Assembly: GCF_900176485.1 (NCBI RefSeq)
Contig: NZ_FWYD01000014.1
Coordinates: 1-64,000 of the forward strand
Reading direction: 5' to 3'
DNA from: Primorskyibacter flagellatus
GTDB taxonomy: Bacteria > Pseudomonadota > Alphaproteobacteria > Rhodobacterales > Rhodobacteraceae
DNA: 64,000 nucleotides
The translations under genes were made by a program, and so were the position numbers. Below are positions 17,559 through 25,135 of the stretch, piece by piece. The first letter of the stretch is position 1, and each line of letters starts with the position of its first letter. The notes under the pieces were generated by a model. The model did no database searches and was not told the DNA's origin. It was given only the letters and a program-made list of their open reading frames with translations.

Positions 17559-17743
17559 GCGCCTTGATCCTGAAACCGAATATCGACAGCCCGGATGATG
17601 TCTATGCCGACCTTCTGGCCGCGCATGAGGGATTGACCAAGGCCCAGAGCGATGCGCTCAACGCGCGTCTGATCCTGATCCTTGCAAACCACATCGGGGA
17701 CCGCGACGTGCTGCGACAGGCGCTTGCCGCCGCCGTAAAATAG
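17555..17743 (+). CDS. DUF2783-type small protein
   Basis: A 62-residue acidic helical protein (PDDVYADLLAAHEGLT, SDALNARLILILANHIGD) resembling the DUF2783 family, which is typically encoded beside FAD-dependent hydroxylases. Its ATG overlaps the hydroxylase stop codon by four bases. It may be an accessory subunit of that enzyme; no function is established that I know of. Confidence 0.75.
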   Translation: MSALILKPNIDSPDDVYADLLAAHEGLTKAQSDALNARLILILANHIGDRDVLRQALAAAVK

Positions 17744-17958
17744 CTGATTGCGATTGCCAGGCGCAGCCCGCGTTTTGGCGCTTGGCCATTTGAACAGCGG
17801 AGACGCGAACGGACCGTCTGCACATGTTCGTTTTTGTGCCTCGCGCGGAACAGGAGTCTTCAAGTGGGCTGGCGCGGGCAAAGGATCTGGCAATCAACAG
17901 TCGACGGCCCCTCGCCGTGGCCCAAGCGTACAAATCGTAGTATCGTAGCGAAGGTTGA

Positions 17959-18035
17959 TGGTACCGCCTCCCCGGCTTGAACGGGGGACCTCTGGATCCA
18001 CAATCCAGCGCTCTAACCAACTGAGCTAAGGCGGC
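17959..18035 (-). tRNA. tRNA-His(GTG)
   Basis: Read on the minus strand, these 77 bases fold as a tRNA with anticodon loop TTGTGGA (anticodon GTG), TTCAAGC T-loop and encoded CCA. Position 1 is G, paired with U72, and the discriminator is A73. The base before position 1 is T, so the extra G-1 that marks tRNA-His in most organisms is not templated. This matches the exceptional tRNA-His of certain alphaproteobacteria. Confidence 0.95.
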
Positions 18036-18360
18036 ACTGGCGGGCGGAATAGCGCCAAGCGGATGTGATTGCAAGCCCCTTAGGTCAGGAATTCGTACGC
18101 TCGCAGATCAATCCAGACCCACGATACGACAACGCCGGCATCAAAGGTATGCCGGGCTTGCGACCGCGCCTTGTGCCGCCCGCTGGCACCGCAAAATATG
18201 CAGACCATGCGGCGGTTGCCTTGCGTTCAACGCGCCATCCGATATGGCGCTGGGGCAGATTGCGATATTGTGCTTCTCACAGATCCACGATGCGCAACGA
18301 GTCCGGCTTGCAAATCAACGGGCAAAGCGCTAGCTCCGCGCCATCACTGGGAGAAAACCG
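18036..18360. other. Intergenic stretch of about 325 bases
   Basis: No gene is recognised between tRNA-His and the small protein at 18361. Open frames crossing it on the plus strand are out of frame with the next gene and show no domain. Confidence 0.45.
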
Positions 18361-18552
18361 ATGGGCATCAACACCGAAAAAGACATCGAGGCGAACCTTC
18401 AGATCGGTCCGACGGATCAGGGCATGGTGCGTCTGTTCATCTACGCGGGCGACAAGGAAATCCCGATGGATTTCGACCCCGAAGAAGCCGAAGAAATCGC
18501 CGAGGAAATCCGCGCCGCTGCACAAGCCGCCAAGCGCATCGGCAAGCGCTGA
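18361..18552 (+). CDS. Small conserved acidic protein (DUF6324-like)
   Basis: A 63-residue acidic protein (EANLQIGPTDQGMVRLFI, EIPMDFDPEEAEEIAEEI) that I associate with a small family widely conserved in Rhodobacterales, probably DUF6324. The ATG at 18361 follows GGGAGAAAACCG. A beta-strand pair followed by a helix is predicted; there is no signal peptide. Function is unknown. It is convergent with mmcB, with a gap of 31 bases. Confidence 0.7.
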   Translation: MGINTEKDIEANLQIGPTDQGMVRLFIYAGDKEIPMDFDPEEAEEIAEEIRAAAQAAKRIGKR

Positions 18553-18583
18553 GCGTCAGACGCGGACGGCCTGACCGGCCCCC

Positions 18584-19027
18584 CTATCCCCAGATCGCGG
18601 CATCCGGATCGCGAAGCCCTTGCAGACGCCTTGCCGCATGTTGTGCGATCTTGCGGGTCAGCACCGTTCGGCGCGCACCTGCCAGCCTGTCTTCCGGGGC
18701 CATACGCAGAATCTCTGCATCATAGGCATCGGCAATGATCAGTCCGGTTTCCTCAGGCAGCAGGTCTGTCGGAAAATCCTGATCGACCGCCCAGAAGAAC
18801 CTGTCGCACCATTGCAGATAGCCCTGCCACTTGGCATCGCACATGAAATCCGCCCGGCTGGATTTGCACTCGATCACCCAAAGCTCGCCTTTGGGTCCCA
18901 ATGCGGCAACATCGACGCGCAAGCCGCGATCGGGCACGAATTCTTCGACCGAGACAAATCCAAGCGCAAGAAGATGCCGCGCCACGCCACGCGCCAAAAG
19001 CTGTCCGGGTTGCAGATCATCTTTCAT
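18584..19027 (-). CDS. mmcB: MmcB-family DNA repair protein
   Basis: A 147-residue protein matching the MmcB family, a putative PD-(D/E)XK nuclease of the SOS response first noted in Caulobacter. It shows LLARGVARHL, VEEFVPDRGLRVDVAAL (catalytic aspartate), ELWVIECKSSRADF (the ExK pair), and KWQGYLQWCDRFFWAVD. ATG at 19027 matches the expected family start; a longer frame to 19075 would include the LexA box in the coding region and is rejected. The operator at 19039-19053 shows direct LexA control. Confidence 0.85.
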   Translation of the reverse strand: MKDDLQPGQLLARGVARHLLALGFVSVEEFVPDRGLRVDVAALGPKGELWVIECKSSRADFMCDAKWQGYLQWCDRFFWAVDQDFPTDLLPEETGLIIADAYDAEILRMAPEDRLAGARRTVLTRKIAQHAARRLQGLRDPDAAIWG

Positions 19028-19038
19028 CGCCAAACTGT

Positions 19039-19053
19039 GAACAAAAGATGAAC
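19039..19053 (-). promoter_or_regulatory. LexA (SOS) box upstream of mmcB
   Basis: On the minus strand the sequence is GTTCATCTTTTGTTC, an exact match to the alphaproteobacterial LexA consensus GTTC-N7-GTTC. It lies 11 bases upstream of the mmcB ATG, where bound LexA would block expression until DNA damage. Confidence 0.85.
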
Positions 19054-19170
19054 GAAATTCAAGCCTTTTGAGCAATTTTCACTGACGACAGCCCTCGCGC
19101 CGACAGAACGCGACAGCGGCACGATATTTCGTGACACCCCTTGTCGGAACAGTGCGGGCGTATTACCTCT

Positions 19171-19342
19171 GCGATTGGCGGGTACTGCCCTTCTCGTAAT
19201 ACGGTTGCATTCCAGTGGCCTTAAGCAATTCCGAGGGAGCTGGCTCTGTCCGGACCCTGGTTCGGTTACCTGGCGCCCACCTGTATAAACAGGTCCTCCG
19301 GAATGAGATAACCATACGGAAGGTGCGGTCCCGCCACTTCGC
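19171..19342. ncRNA. Long irregular hairpin, candidate 6S RNA
   Basis: About 172 bases fold into one long imperfect stem. The closing helices pair GCGA with TCGC, TGGCGGG (19176-19182) with CCCGCCA (19330-19336), and CTGCCCTTC (19185-19193) with 19319-19328 (one bulge). Then CGTA/TACG and GGTT/AACC pair, an asymmetric bubble of 21 against 5 bases follows, and an upper helix pairs ATTCCGAGG with CCTCCGGAAT. This closing stem - central bubble - terminal stem plan and size are those of 6S RNA, the regulator of sigma-70 polymerase. Strand is undecided; the bubble layout and a GCTTAAGGCCACTG segment slightly favour minus. Confidence 0.42.
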
Positions 19343-19382
19343 GCCCTCGATACGTCGGGGCGCAATCTCCTGAAAAAGGCTG

Positions 19383-19688
19383 TTAAAGCAGACGCTTGCG
19401 GGGTTCCACCCGGACAGGCACCGTTGCGTATTCCCGCATGCCGCGACCACCGTTGGGGCCTTCGTCGTCTTCTTGCATCCGCATGATCGCGATGCCGAAC
19501 TGGACGCCCGCAAAAACGATGCCGTTGAACACCCACAGCATCACGACCGCAAGCAGACCCATATCGCTATGCGCCACCAGATAGCCCAGATTCGCCACAT
19601 CAAACCACAACAGCCCGGCCACGAACGCTGCGGAAATACCGAAACCGATGGCGACCTGGGTGATATACAGTCGGATGAGCGCTGGCAT
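19383..19688 (-). CDS. Small membrane protein of unknown function
   Basis: A 101-residue protein with two hydrophobic helices (about residues 7-28, IGFGISAAFVAGLLWF, and 40-62, LLAVVMLWVFNGIVFAGVQF) and a basic cytoplasmic tail ending in RVEPRKRLL. ATG at 19688 is preceded by CAGGAG at nine bases; the longer open frame is not supported. I do not recognise the family. The gene ends about 40 bases before the candidate structured RNA. Confidence 0.65.
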   Translation of the reverse strand: MPALIRLYITQVAIGFGISAAFVAGLLWFDVANLGYLVAHSDMGLLAVVMLWVFNGIVFAGVQFGIAIMRMQEDDEGPNGGRGMREYATVPVRVEPRKRLL

Positions 19689-19837
19689 GATCTGAAACTC
19701 CTGTTCACATATCTTTAAGATAGGCTTCTGTGGCGCACAAGCAAGGTGCCGCCTATGGTACTGTGCGAAACTTGGCCCATATTGCATCAATGCACGGGCC
19801 GGTGCCGGTTGCGCCACGATCAAAGGAACCGCGAGAC

Positions 19838-21142
19838 ATGACAGACGACACGACGGCACAGACCCAGCGAATGCGGGACGCCCGCGAGATCGAGGGCCAT
19901 CTGAGCTGGCTCGACACGATCACCGGCACGTCGCTGGGGGTGCTGGCGACAGCGTCGGGCATCTACACCTATCTCGGGGTTTCCTCGCTGCTGGACAATA
20001 CCGGCGCGCTCAGCTTCTTTGCCGCGGCGGCCTATTCGATTGCCGTGTCTGTCGGAATTTTCGTCTTCTGGTCCTACCTGATGCGGCTTTTGCCCGCGAT
20101 GCAGACGGCCGCCAGCCGGATCGGGCTGGTACTGTGCATGTTGCTGGGCTCGGGCGCGATCGTGGCGATGTCCAGCTGGCTGAACGCCGCCGCCCTGGCC
20201 GGGTCCGCCGCCGTGGAACAGCATCTGGCGCGCACTGTTCAGGATTATCAGGGCGCTCTGGAGCAATCCCATTCCGTGGCCGTGGCCGCGCAGGGGCTGG
20301 AACGTGACGTGGCCCGGGTGCGCACCACGCTGGATGACCTGTCCCAGCAAGAGGCAGAGGGCAACCTTTCGGGGCTTGCCGGGCGCGGTGCGGTGTTTCG
20401 CATCCTGCGCCAGAAATCGGCGGAACTGGCCGGGTTGGAGACCCAGATCGCCAGCCAGTCCGGTCTTGTCGACTCTGCCTTTTCCGAGGGCAACGCCATT
20501 CTGAAACGGATGCGCGAGTTGACGGTAGAGACCGGCCCGGTCGAGGCGCGCTCGGTCATCTTCTCGGAAGAGGCGGTGCGGCTGGCGGGTATCATCACCA
20601 CTCTGCGGCAGCTCTCGGTGGCCCCCTTGGTGGAGCGCGCCGCCGCGGATCTGGCCGCGGCCGTCGTCTTGCCGGAACTCGACGGGCGCAGCGCCGATGC
20701 ACGCAACAACCAGCAGGCCACCATAACCTCTGTCATGGATGTGCTGGGCCAGCGCGCCCAGACACTGCAACAGGCGGCGCGCGAGGTCATGCATCTGCCC
20801 GCGCCCGAGGAAACCGCCTATACGCCGATCTCCGCCGCCGACGCGGTGATCCGATATGCTGGCGATTTTGTCCCCTCATGGGCGGGTGCCATCGCGATTG
20901 ATCTGCTGCCGGCCGTGCTGGTCCTGATCATCGCCGTGGCACAGGGTGCCATCCGGACAGGGCGCAGGAACGTGCCCGTCGAGGACCGCATGACCCTGTC
21001 GGAACTGCGGGCCGCCGTCATCGCCTTGCGCGATGTCGAAACCGTCGCAGGCCCGCCCCCCTCTGCCACGCCGACACCCACCGATGAAGACCGCAAAGGC
21101 CCCCATGCCGTGCCCCTTGACCCCGAAAGGTCGCGGTCGTGA
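19838..21142 (+). CDS. Membrane protein with large coiled-coil domain
   Basis: A 434-residue protein of unknown family. Three membrane helices (about residues 30-50, 57-80 and 94-114) are followed by a ~230-residue alpha-helical, heptad-like region (for example LERDVARVRTTLDDLSQQ), a fourth helix (348-374, WAGAIAIDLLPAVLVLII) and a 60-residue proline-rich cytoplasmic tail. The helical domain is probably periplasmic. The start at ATG 19838 has AAGGA upstream. Its stop overlaps the GTG start of a periplasmic ClpP-like protease (GTGA), so the two are translated together and may form a complex. Confidence 0.75.
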   Translation: MTDDTTAQTQRMRDAREIEGHLSWLDTITGTSLGVLATASGIYTYLGVSSLLDNTGALSFFAAAAYSIAVSVGIFVFWSYLMRLLPAMQTAASRIGLVLCMLLGSGAIVAMSSWLNAAALAGSAAVEQHLARTVQDYQGALEQSHSVAVAAQGLERDVARVRTTLDDLSQQEAEGNLSGLAGRGAVFRILRQKSAELAGLETQIASQSGLVDSAFSEGNAILKRMRELTVETGPVEARSVIFSEEAVRLAGIITTLRQLSVAPLVERAAADLAAAVVLPELDGRSADARNNQQATITSVMDVLGQRAQTLQQAAREVMHLPAPEETAYTPISAADAVIRYAGDFVPSWAGAIAIDLLPAVLVLIIAVAQGAIRTGRRNVPVEDRMTLSELRAAVIALRDVETVAGPPPSATPTPTDEDRKGPHAVPLDPERSRS

Positions 21143-21906
21143 CGGCGGCCCGTTTTTCTGCCCCCTCCGCGAAAGGCGCATTGCAGCTTATTCTGGCGCT
21201 TCAGGTCGGCATCGCGGTGCTGTTGATCGCAGGCGATATGGGCGCGGCCCTACCAAACCTGTTCAACCCGTCGCAGCAGCCGGAATTTGACACGCCCGTG
21301 GCCCCCGGCGACCAGACCCGCAAATTCAACCCGTCACCGCGCCTGACCCAGCCGGGAACGCTGCCTTACGGCATTCCGTCCGACATGCCCTCGCGCCTGC
21401 TGTTCGAACCGACGGATATAGACGGCACGCCCGGCCTTGTTGTGACCGGCACGGTCCTTGCAGGCGATGCCGCGCGATTTTCCGACGCACTCAAGGCAAA
21501 CCCCGACATAGAGCGTATCGCGCTGCATTCACCGGGCGGCTCCGTGGACGACGCGCTCCAGATCGGCAGAGCGATCCGCGAGGCCGGTCTGGACACCACC
21601 ATGGCAGGGCGCACCGTCTGCCTGTCCGCCTGCCCCTATATCCTGATGGGCGGTGTCACCCGAACCGTGGCACCAGAGGCCTCAGTCGGCGTGCATCAAC
21701 ACTATTTCGGCGAGAACACCATTCTGCCAGCCTTTCTCGCTGTCGAATCGATCCAGCGCGGTCAGGGCGAAGTCATGGCCTTTCTGCAAGAAATGAACAT
21801 CGAACTCAGCGTCATGCAGCCTGCCTTGTTGACCCCCCCGGACGAGATTTACGTTTTCGTGCCTGATGAACTGCAAGACTATCGTATTGTGACGCAAGCC
21901 GACTGA
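21139..21906 (+). CDS. Membrane-anchored periplasmic ClpP-class serine protease
   Basis: A 255-residue protein with an N-terminal membrane anchor (residues ~14-35) and a ClpP/SppA-like domain. The substrate-binding strand reads IALHSPGGSVDDAL (~128-140), the nucleophile is Ser163 in CLSACPYILMGG, and His186 in GVHQHYF matches the ClpP histidine. The third residue is less clear. It lacks the length of SppA and any PDZ or rhomboid part. The GTG start overlaps the stop of the coiled-coil membrane protein, which may present substrates or set its oligomeric state. Target proteins are unknown. Confidence 0.75.
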   Translation: MTAARFSAPSAKGALQLILALQVGIAVLLIAGDMGAALPNLFNPSQQPEFDTPVAPGDQTRKFNPSPRLTQPGTLPYGIPSDMPSRLLFEPTDIDGTPGLVVTGTVLAGDAARFSDALKANPDIERIALHSPGGSVDDALQIGRAIREAGLDTTMAGRTVCLSACPYILMGGVTRTVAPEASVGVHQHYFGENTILPAFLAVESIQRGQGEVMAFLQEMNIELSVMQPALLTPPDEIYVFVPDELQDYRIVTQAD

Positions 21907-22062
21907 CGGGGATTTCCATTCCCTCGGCCCGAAAACGCTCCACGCATCGCGATTCATCCTTCGGTCAGATTTATCCCCGATACGGACAAATCTGACAGGG
22001 CTTTTGCAAAGCGTTACAGGCCGTTTCACCGACGACGACTTTCCGAACCCCAAGAGGCCTAC

Positions 22063-23067
22063 TTGACTGAAAATCGCGTCAACGCACCAACCAAGAACGC
22101 TTGCCAAGCCGAGCAAGGCGACACCTGTTGCACCCCAAGCGCCGCAAACCTCGCGCAACGCGACTGGATGACCCATGCGAACGCGGTTCCTGTCGCGCCG
22201 GCCGCCGTGCAGGACGAATTGCGGGCGCGCCTGATTGAGATCCCCGGCGGCTTCTTCGAAATGGGCGCCCGCAAAAGCACATATCCGGCCGATCTTGACG
22301 CGCCGCGCCGCAAGGTCCGTGTCTCGCCTTTCCGGATCTCGGCCACCACCGTGACGAATGCCGACTATGCGCGCTTTGTCGAAGCGACGGGCTATCACAC
22401 CGTCGCCGAGATCTGGGGCTGGAGTTTTGTGTTTCATTTGTTGCTGGACGACCCGGCGCGCTGGCCCAACGCGCCGCCCGGCCTGCCGTGGTGGCGGCAA
22501 GTGGAAGGGGCTTCCTGGGCGGCACCGACAGGCCCGGGATCGTCCTGGGAGGACCGGCCAAAGCATCCCGCTATCCACATCGCATGGTACGACGCCGCCG
22601 CCTATTGCAAGTGGGCCGGGCTGCGCCTGCCACAAGAGGCGGAATGGGAACGTGCCGCACGCGGCGGACTGGAGCGGATGAAATTTCCCTGGGGCAATGC
22701 GATGATGCCCGAAGGTCAGCATGCCATGAATATCTGGCAGGGCGTGTTTCCACACACAAACATCGCCGAAGACGGTTATCTGGGCACCGCCCCCGTCGAT
22801 GCTTTCGCGCCAAATGGTTACGGGCTTTATAATTGTTCAGGGAATGTCTGGGAATGGGTGCAGGACTGGTTCGGCGACACCCGTCCTATTGGCCCCGCCC
22901 GTGACCCGCGCGGCCCCGGCTCAGGCACCGGTCGGGTGCAGCGCGGCGGCTCTTACCTCTGCCACGACAGCTATTGCGATCGTTACCATGTCCATTCGCG
23001 CACCCGAAACGACCCGGACAGTTCGACCGGCAATTGCGGATTCCGCGTTGCCGCGTCGCATCGGTAA
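22063..23067 (+). CDS. Formylglycine-generating enzyme (sulfatase-activating)
   Basis: A 334-residue SUMF1/FGE-type enzyme that oxidises a cysteine in a sulfatase to formylglycine. The C-terminus has RGGSYLCHDSYCDRYHVHSR with the paired copper-binding active-site cysteines Cys300 and Cys305, and NPDSS-like DPDSSTGNCGFR, as in true FGEs and unlike ergothioneine or kinase relatives that lack the cysteines. The N-terminus has a short cysteine cluster (DTCCTPS) seen in several bacterial members. Start is TTG at 22063 behind AGAGG. No sulfatase gene is near, so its client must be encoded elsewhere. Confidence 0.88.
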   Translation: MTENRVNAPTKNACQAEQGDTCCTPSAANLAQRDWMTHANAVPVAPAAVQDELRARLIEIPGGFFEMGARKSTYPADLDAPRRKVRVSPFRISATTVTNADYARFVEATGYHTVAEIWGWSFVFHLLLDDPARWPNAPPGLPWWRQVEGASWAAPTGPGSSWEDRPKHPAIHIAWYDAAAYCKWAGLRLPQEAEWERAARGGLERMKFPWGNAMMPEGQHAMNIWQGVFPHTNIAEDGYLGTAPVDAFAPNGYGLYNCSGNVWEWVQDWFGDTRPIGPARDPRGPGSGTGRVQRGGSYLCHDSYCDRYHVHSRTRNDPDSSTGNCGFRVAASHR

Positions 23068-23186
23068 GACTGTCGGACCGCGGCACTTGATCCCCTGCCC
23101 CGCATCGATCGATGCGTTTGAAATGGCCCGTCACGCTGCCACAATCTGAAAAAGAGCGCGCGGAAGCGCCCAATTCGGTCAAGCCG

Positions 23187-23645
23187 TCACAGTGGCAACG
23201 CGGTGGTGGATTTGATTTCCTCCATCGACAGCAAGGCCGTGACGTTATGCACGCGCACTTCCGAGATCAGCGCCTGATAAAAGCTGTCATAGGCGCGGGC
23301 GTTCTTGACCCGGACTTTCAGGATATAGTCGATATCCCCCGCCAGACGATGCGCCTCCTGCACTTCCGGACGTTCTTTCAATGCCTTGAGGAAGGCTTGC
23401 TGCCAGGCCGCCTCGTGTTCGCTGGTGCGGATCAGGACAAAGAAACACGCTTCGAATCCCAATGCTTCGGCATCCAGCACGACGGTCTGTTTGCCGATCA
23501 CGCCAGCTTCGCGCATTTTGCGGATTCGGTTCCATACCGGCGTCTTGGAAGACCCCACTTCCTTCGCGATATCGTCCAGCGACTGGCTGGCATCCTTCTG
23601 CAATGCCCTGAGGATGTTCCGGTCTGTTTCGTCCATGCGCGCCAT
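23187..23645 (-). CDS. Lrp/AsnC-family regulator of sulfate assimilation
   Basis: A 152-residue Lrp-type regulator: N-terminal HTH (ILRALQKDASQSLDDIAKEV, KTPVWNRIRKM) and C-terminal RAM domain for oligomerisation and effector binding (VQEAHRLAGDIDYILKV). It is divergent from the cysG-cysI-cysH operon. Two similar operator-like sequences (23666-23682 and 23738-23754) lie in the 150-base gap, one just ahead of this gene and one in the cysG promoter, so autoregulation and control of sulfur genes are likely. The effector cannot be inferred. Confidence 0.85.
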   Translation of the reverse strand: MARMDETDRNILRALQKDASQSLDDIAKEVGSSKTPVWNRIRKMREAGVIGKQTVVLDAEALGFEACFFVLIRTSEHEAAWQQAFLKALKERPEVQEAHRLAGDIDYILKVRVKNARAYDSFYQALISEVRVHNVTALLSMEEIKSTTALPL

Positions 23646-23665
23646 GATTTCACCTTTCGGCTATA

Positions 23666-23682
23666 AATCGGGAAAAATTCTC
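23666..23682. promoter_or_regulatory. Operator-like site near the Lrp gene
   Basis: AATCGGGAAAAATTCTC matches the palindromic site at 23738-23754 in 14 of 17 positions. It sits 21 bases upstream of the regulator's start codon, where binding would give autorepression. Confidence 0.55.
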
Positions 23683-23737
23683 TCCCCGCCCCTCAAGTTA
23701 GAACATCTCGTCCTTATTGGGCCAGGTGTCTAGGCAA

Positions 23738-23760
23738 AATCGGGAAAATTTTCCTATATA
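23738..23760 (+). promoter_or_regulatory. Operator and -10 region of the cysG operon
   Basis: AATCGGGAAAATTTTCC contains the perfect palindrome GGAAAATTTTCC (23743-23754) and directly abuts TATATA (23755-23760), a strong -10 candidate for cysG. No good -35 is visible, which fits activation by a regulator bound at the palindrome. Confidence 0.6.
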
Positions 23761-23795
23761 GGGGGCAAGAAACATACCCGAACGAGGACTGCGCC

Positions 23796-24755
23796 ATGAT
23801 GCATCTTTCGACTATTCCAAACCGCGCAAGCCTTCCGCTGATGCAGCGCGCCTTGTCGCGCCTCGCCACTGCCCTGCGAAAGGTGGCGGACACGCTCGCG
23901 GCAGAAAGTGCTCAGTCGGCGCGCATTGAATCTAAAGACCGCCTTGGGACCTCGCAAGCTGAAGGCTCTGTAACTGACCTGACAGCCATCCTCGATACGC
24001 GCCTCGGTCATGTGGCCTTTGTGGGGGCCGGCCCCGGCGATCCCGACCTGCTGACGCTCAAGGCCCGCCGCGCGCTGGATGAGGCAGAGGTCGTGATCCA
24101 CGACCGCCTGATCAGCCCGGCGATCCTTGCGCTTGTGAATCCCTCCGCGCGGCTGGTCGATGCGGGCAAGGAAGGCTTTGGCCCGTCGATGACACAGGAA
24201 GACATCAATGCGCTGATCGTTGCGCATAGCCGGACGGGTGCGCGCGTCGTGCGCCTGAAATCCGGCGATGCCACGGTGTTCGGGCGCCTTGACGAAGAGA
24301 TCGACGCTTGCGATGCCGCAGATGTCAGCTGGCACATCGTGCCCGGTATCACTGCGGCGTCTGCTGCTGTGGCCTCTATCGGGCAAAGTCTGACAAAGCG
24401 CGGCCGCAACAGCTCCGTCCGTTTTCTGACCGGCCATGACACAAAGGGCTTTGCCGATCACGACTGGCGGGCACTGGCACAGCCGGGCGAGGTTGCCGCC
24501 ATCTATATGGGCAAGAAATCGGCCCGTTTCATTCAAGGCCGTCTGATCATGCACGGCGCGGATCCGGCAACGCCCGTGACCGTGGTCGAAAACGCCAGCC
24601 GCCACGATCAGCGCGTTCTGTCCTCGACCCTCGCCACCCTGCCCGCCGATCTTGCAGGTGGCGGCATGACCGGTCCGGCCCTCACATTCTACGGCTTGGC
24701 ACCTCGTGCCGCAGCCGAAGCGCAAAACGACATTCCCCAACAGGAGCTTGCCTGA
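23796..24755 (+). CDS. cysG: Uroporphyrinogen-III C-methyltransferase (siroheme synthesis)
   Basis: SUMT makes precorrin-2 for siroheme, the cofactor of CysI in the same operon. The 319-residue protein has the methyltransferase domain from residue ~70: VGAGPGDPDLLTLKA, VVIHDRL, RLKSGDATVFGR, HIVPGITAASAA. The first 70 residues are a short helical extension in place of the dehydrogenase/ferrochelatase half of full-length CysG, so precorrin-2 oxidation and iron insertion must come from another protein. The gene is followed after one base by the DUF2849 gene. The name cobA is equally valid. Confidence 0.88.
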   Translation: MMHLSTIPNRASLPLMQRALSRLATALRKVADTLAAESAQSARIESKDRLGTSQAEGSVTDLTAILDTRLGHVAFVGAGPGDPDLLTLKARRALDEAEVVIHDRLISPAILALVNPSARLVDAGKEGFGPSMTQEDINALIVAHSRTGARVVRLKSGDATVFGRLDEEIDACDAADVSWHIVPGITAASAAVASIGQSLTKRGRNSSVRFLTGHDTKGFADHDWRALAQPGEVAAIYMGKKSARFIQGRLIMHGADPATPVTVVENASRHDQRVLSSTLATLPADLAGGGMTGPALTFYGLAPRAAAEAQNDIPQQELA

Positions 24756-24756
24756 C

Positions 24757-25056
24757 ATGCCCCGCATCTACACCCCAAAGGTCGTCACAGCCAACGCATT
24801 GATCGAGGGCGACGTCATTTACCTGACCGCCAATGACAGCTGGACCCGCGATCTTTCGTCAGCCGAGATCCTGACCGACGAAGCACATGCGCAGTTGCGC
24901 CTGCTGGAGGCCGACAGCCGCCAGGACGAGGCGGTGGGCGCGTATCTTGCGGATGTCAAACCCGGCAAGACCGGACCGGAGCCCACCCATTTCCGTGAAG
25001 ATTTCAGGCGCACCGGCCCCTCCAACTATTTCCACGGCAAGCAGGCACAGCGCTGA
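24757..25056 (+). CDS. DUF2849 protein of the sulfite reductase operon
   Basis: A 99-residue protein matching DUF2849, a family found almost only between cysG and cysI in alphaproteobacteria. It shows TANALIEGDVIYL, DEAHAQLRLLEAD and PTHFREDFRRTGPSNYF. The ATG at 24757 follows the cysG stop by one base. A role in sulfite reductase assembly or siroheme transfer is inferred from context; no biochemical function is known to me. Confidence 0.85.
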   Translation: MPRIYTPKVVTANALIEGDVIYLTANDSWTRDLSSAEILTDEAHAQLRLLEADSRQDEAVGAYLADVKPGKTGPEPTHFREDFRRTGPSNYFHGKQAQR

Positions 25057-25135
25057 ACGAGAACAGGCCTGAGAACAGGCTTTTCCGGATCTTCTGAACG
25101 AAGGTTTGACGGCGCTCACCCGAAAGGATGACACC

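Noticed and set aside
18036-18574. Longer frames overlapping the 63-residue protein at 18361
   Set aside because: They run out of frame with a protein I recognise as conserved and have no ribosome site.
19024-19536. A 170-codon minus-strand frame across the candidate structured RNA
   Set aside because: Arg/Gly/Pro-rich with no domain, and it overlaps mmcB's LexA box and the small membrane protein in another frame. The RNA fold explains the region better.
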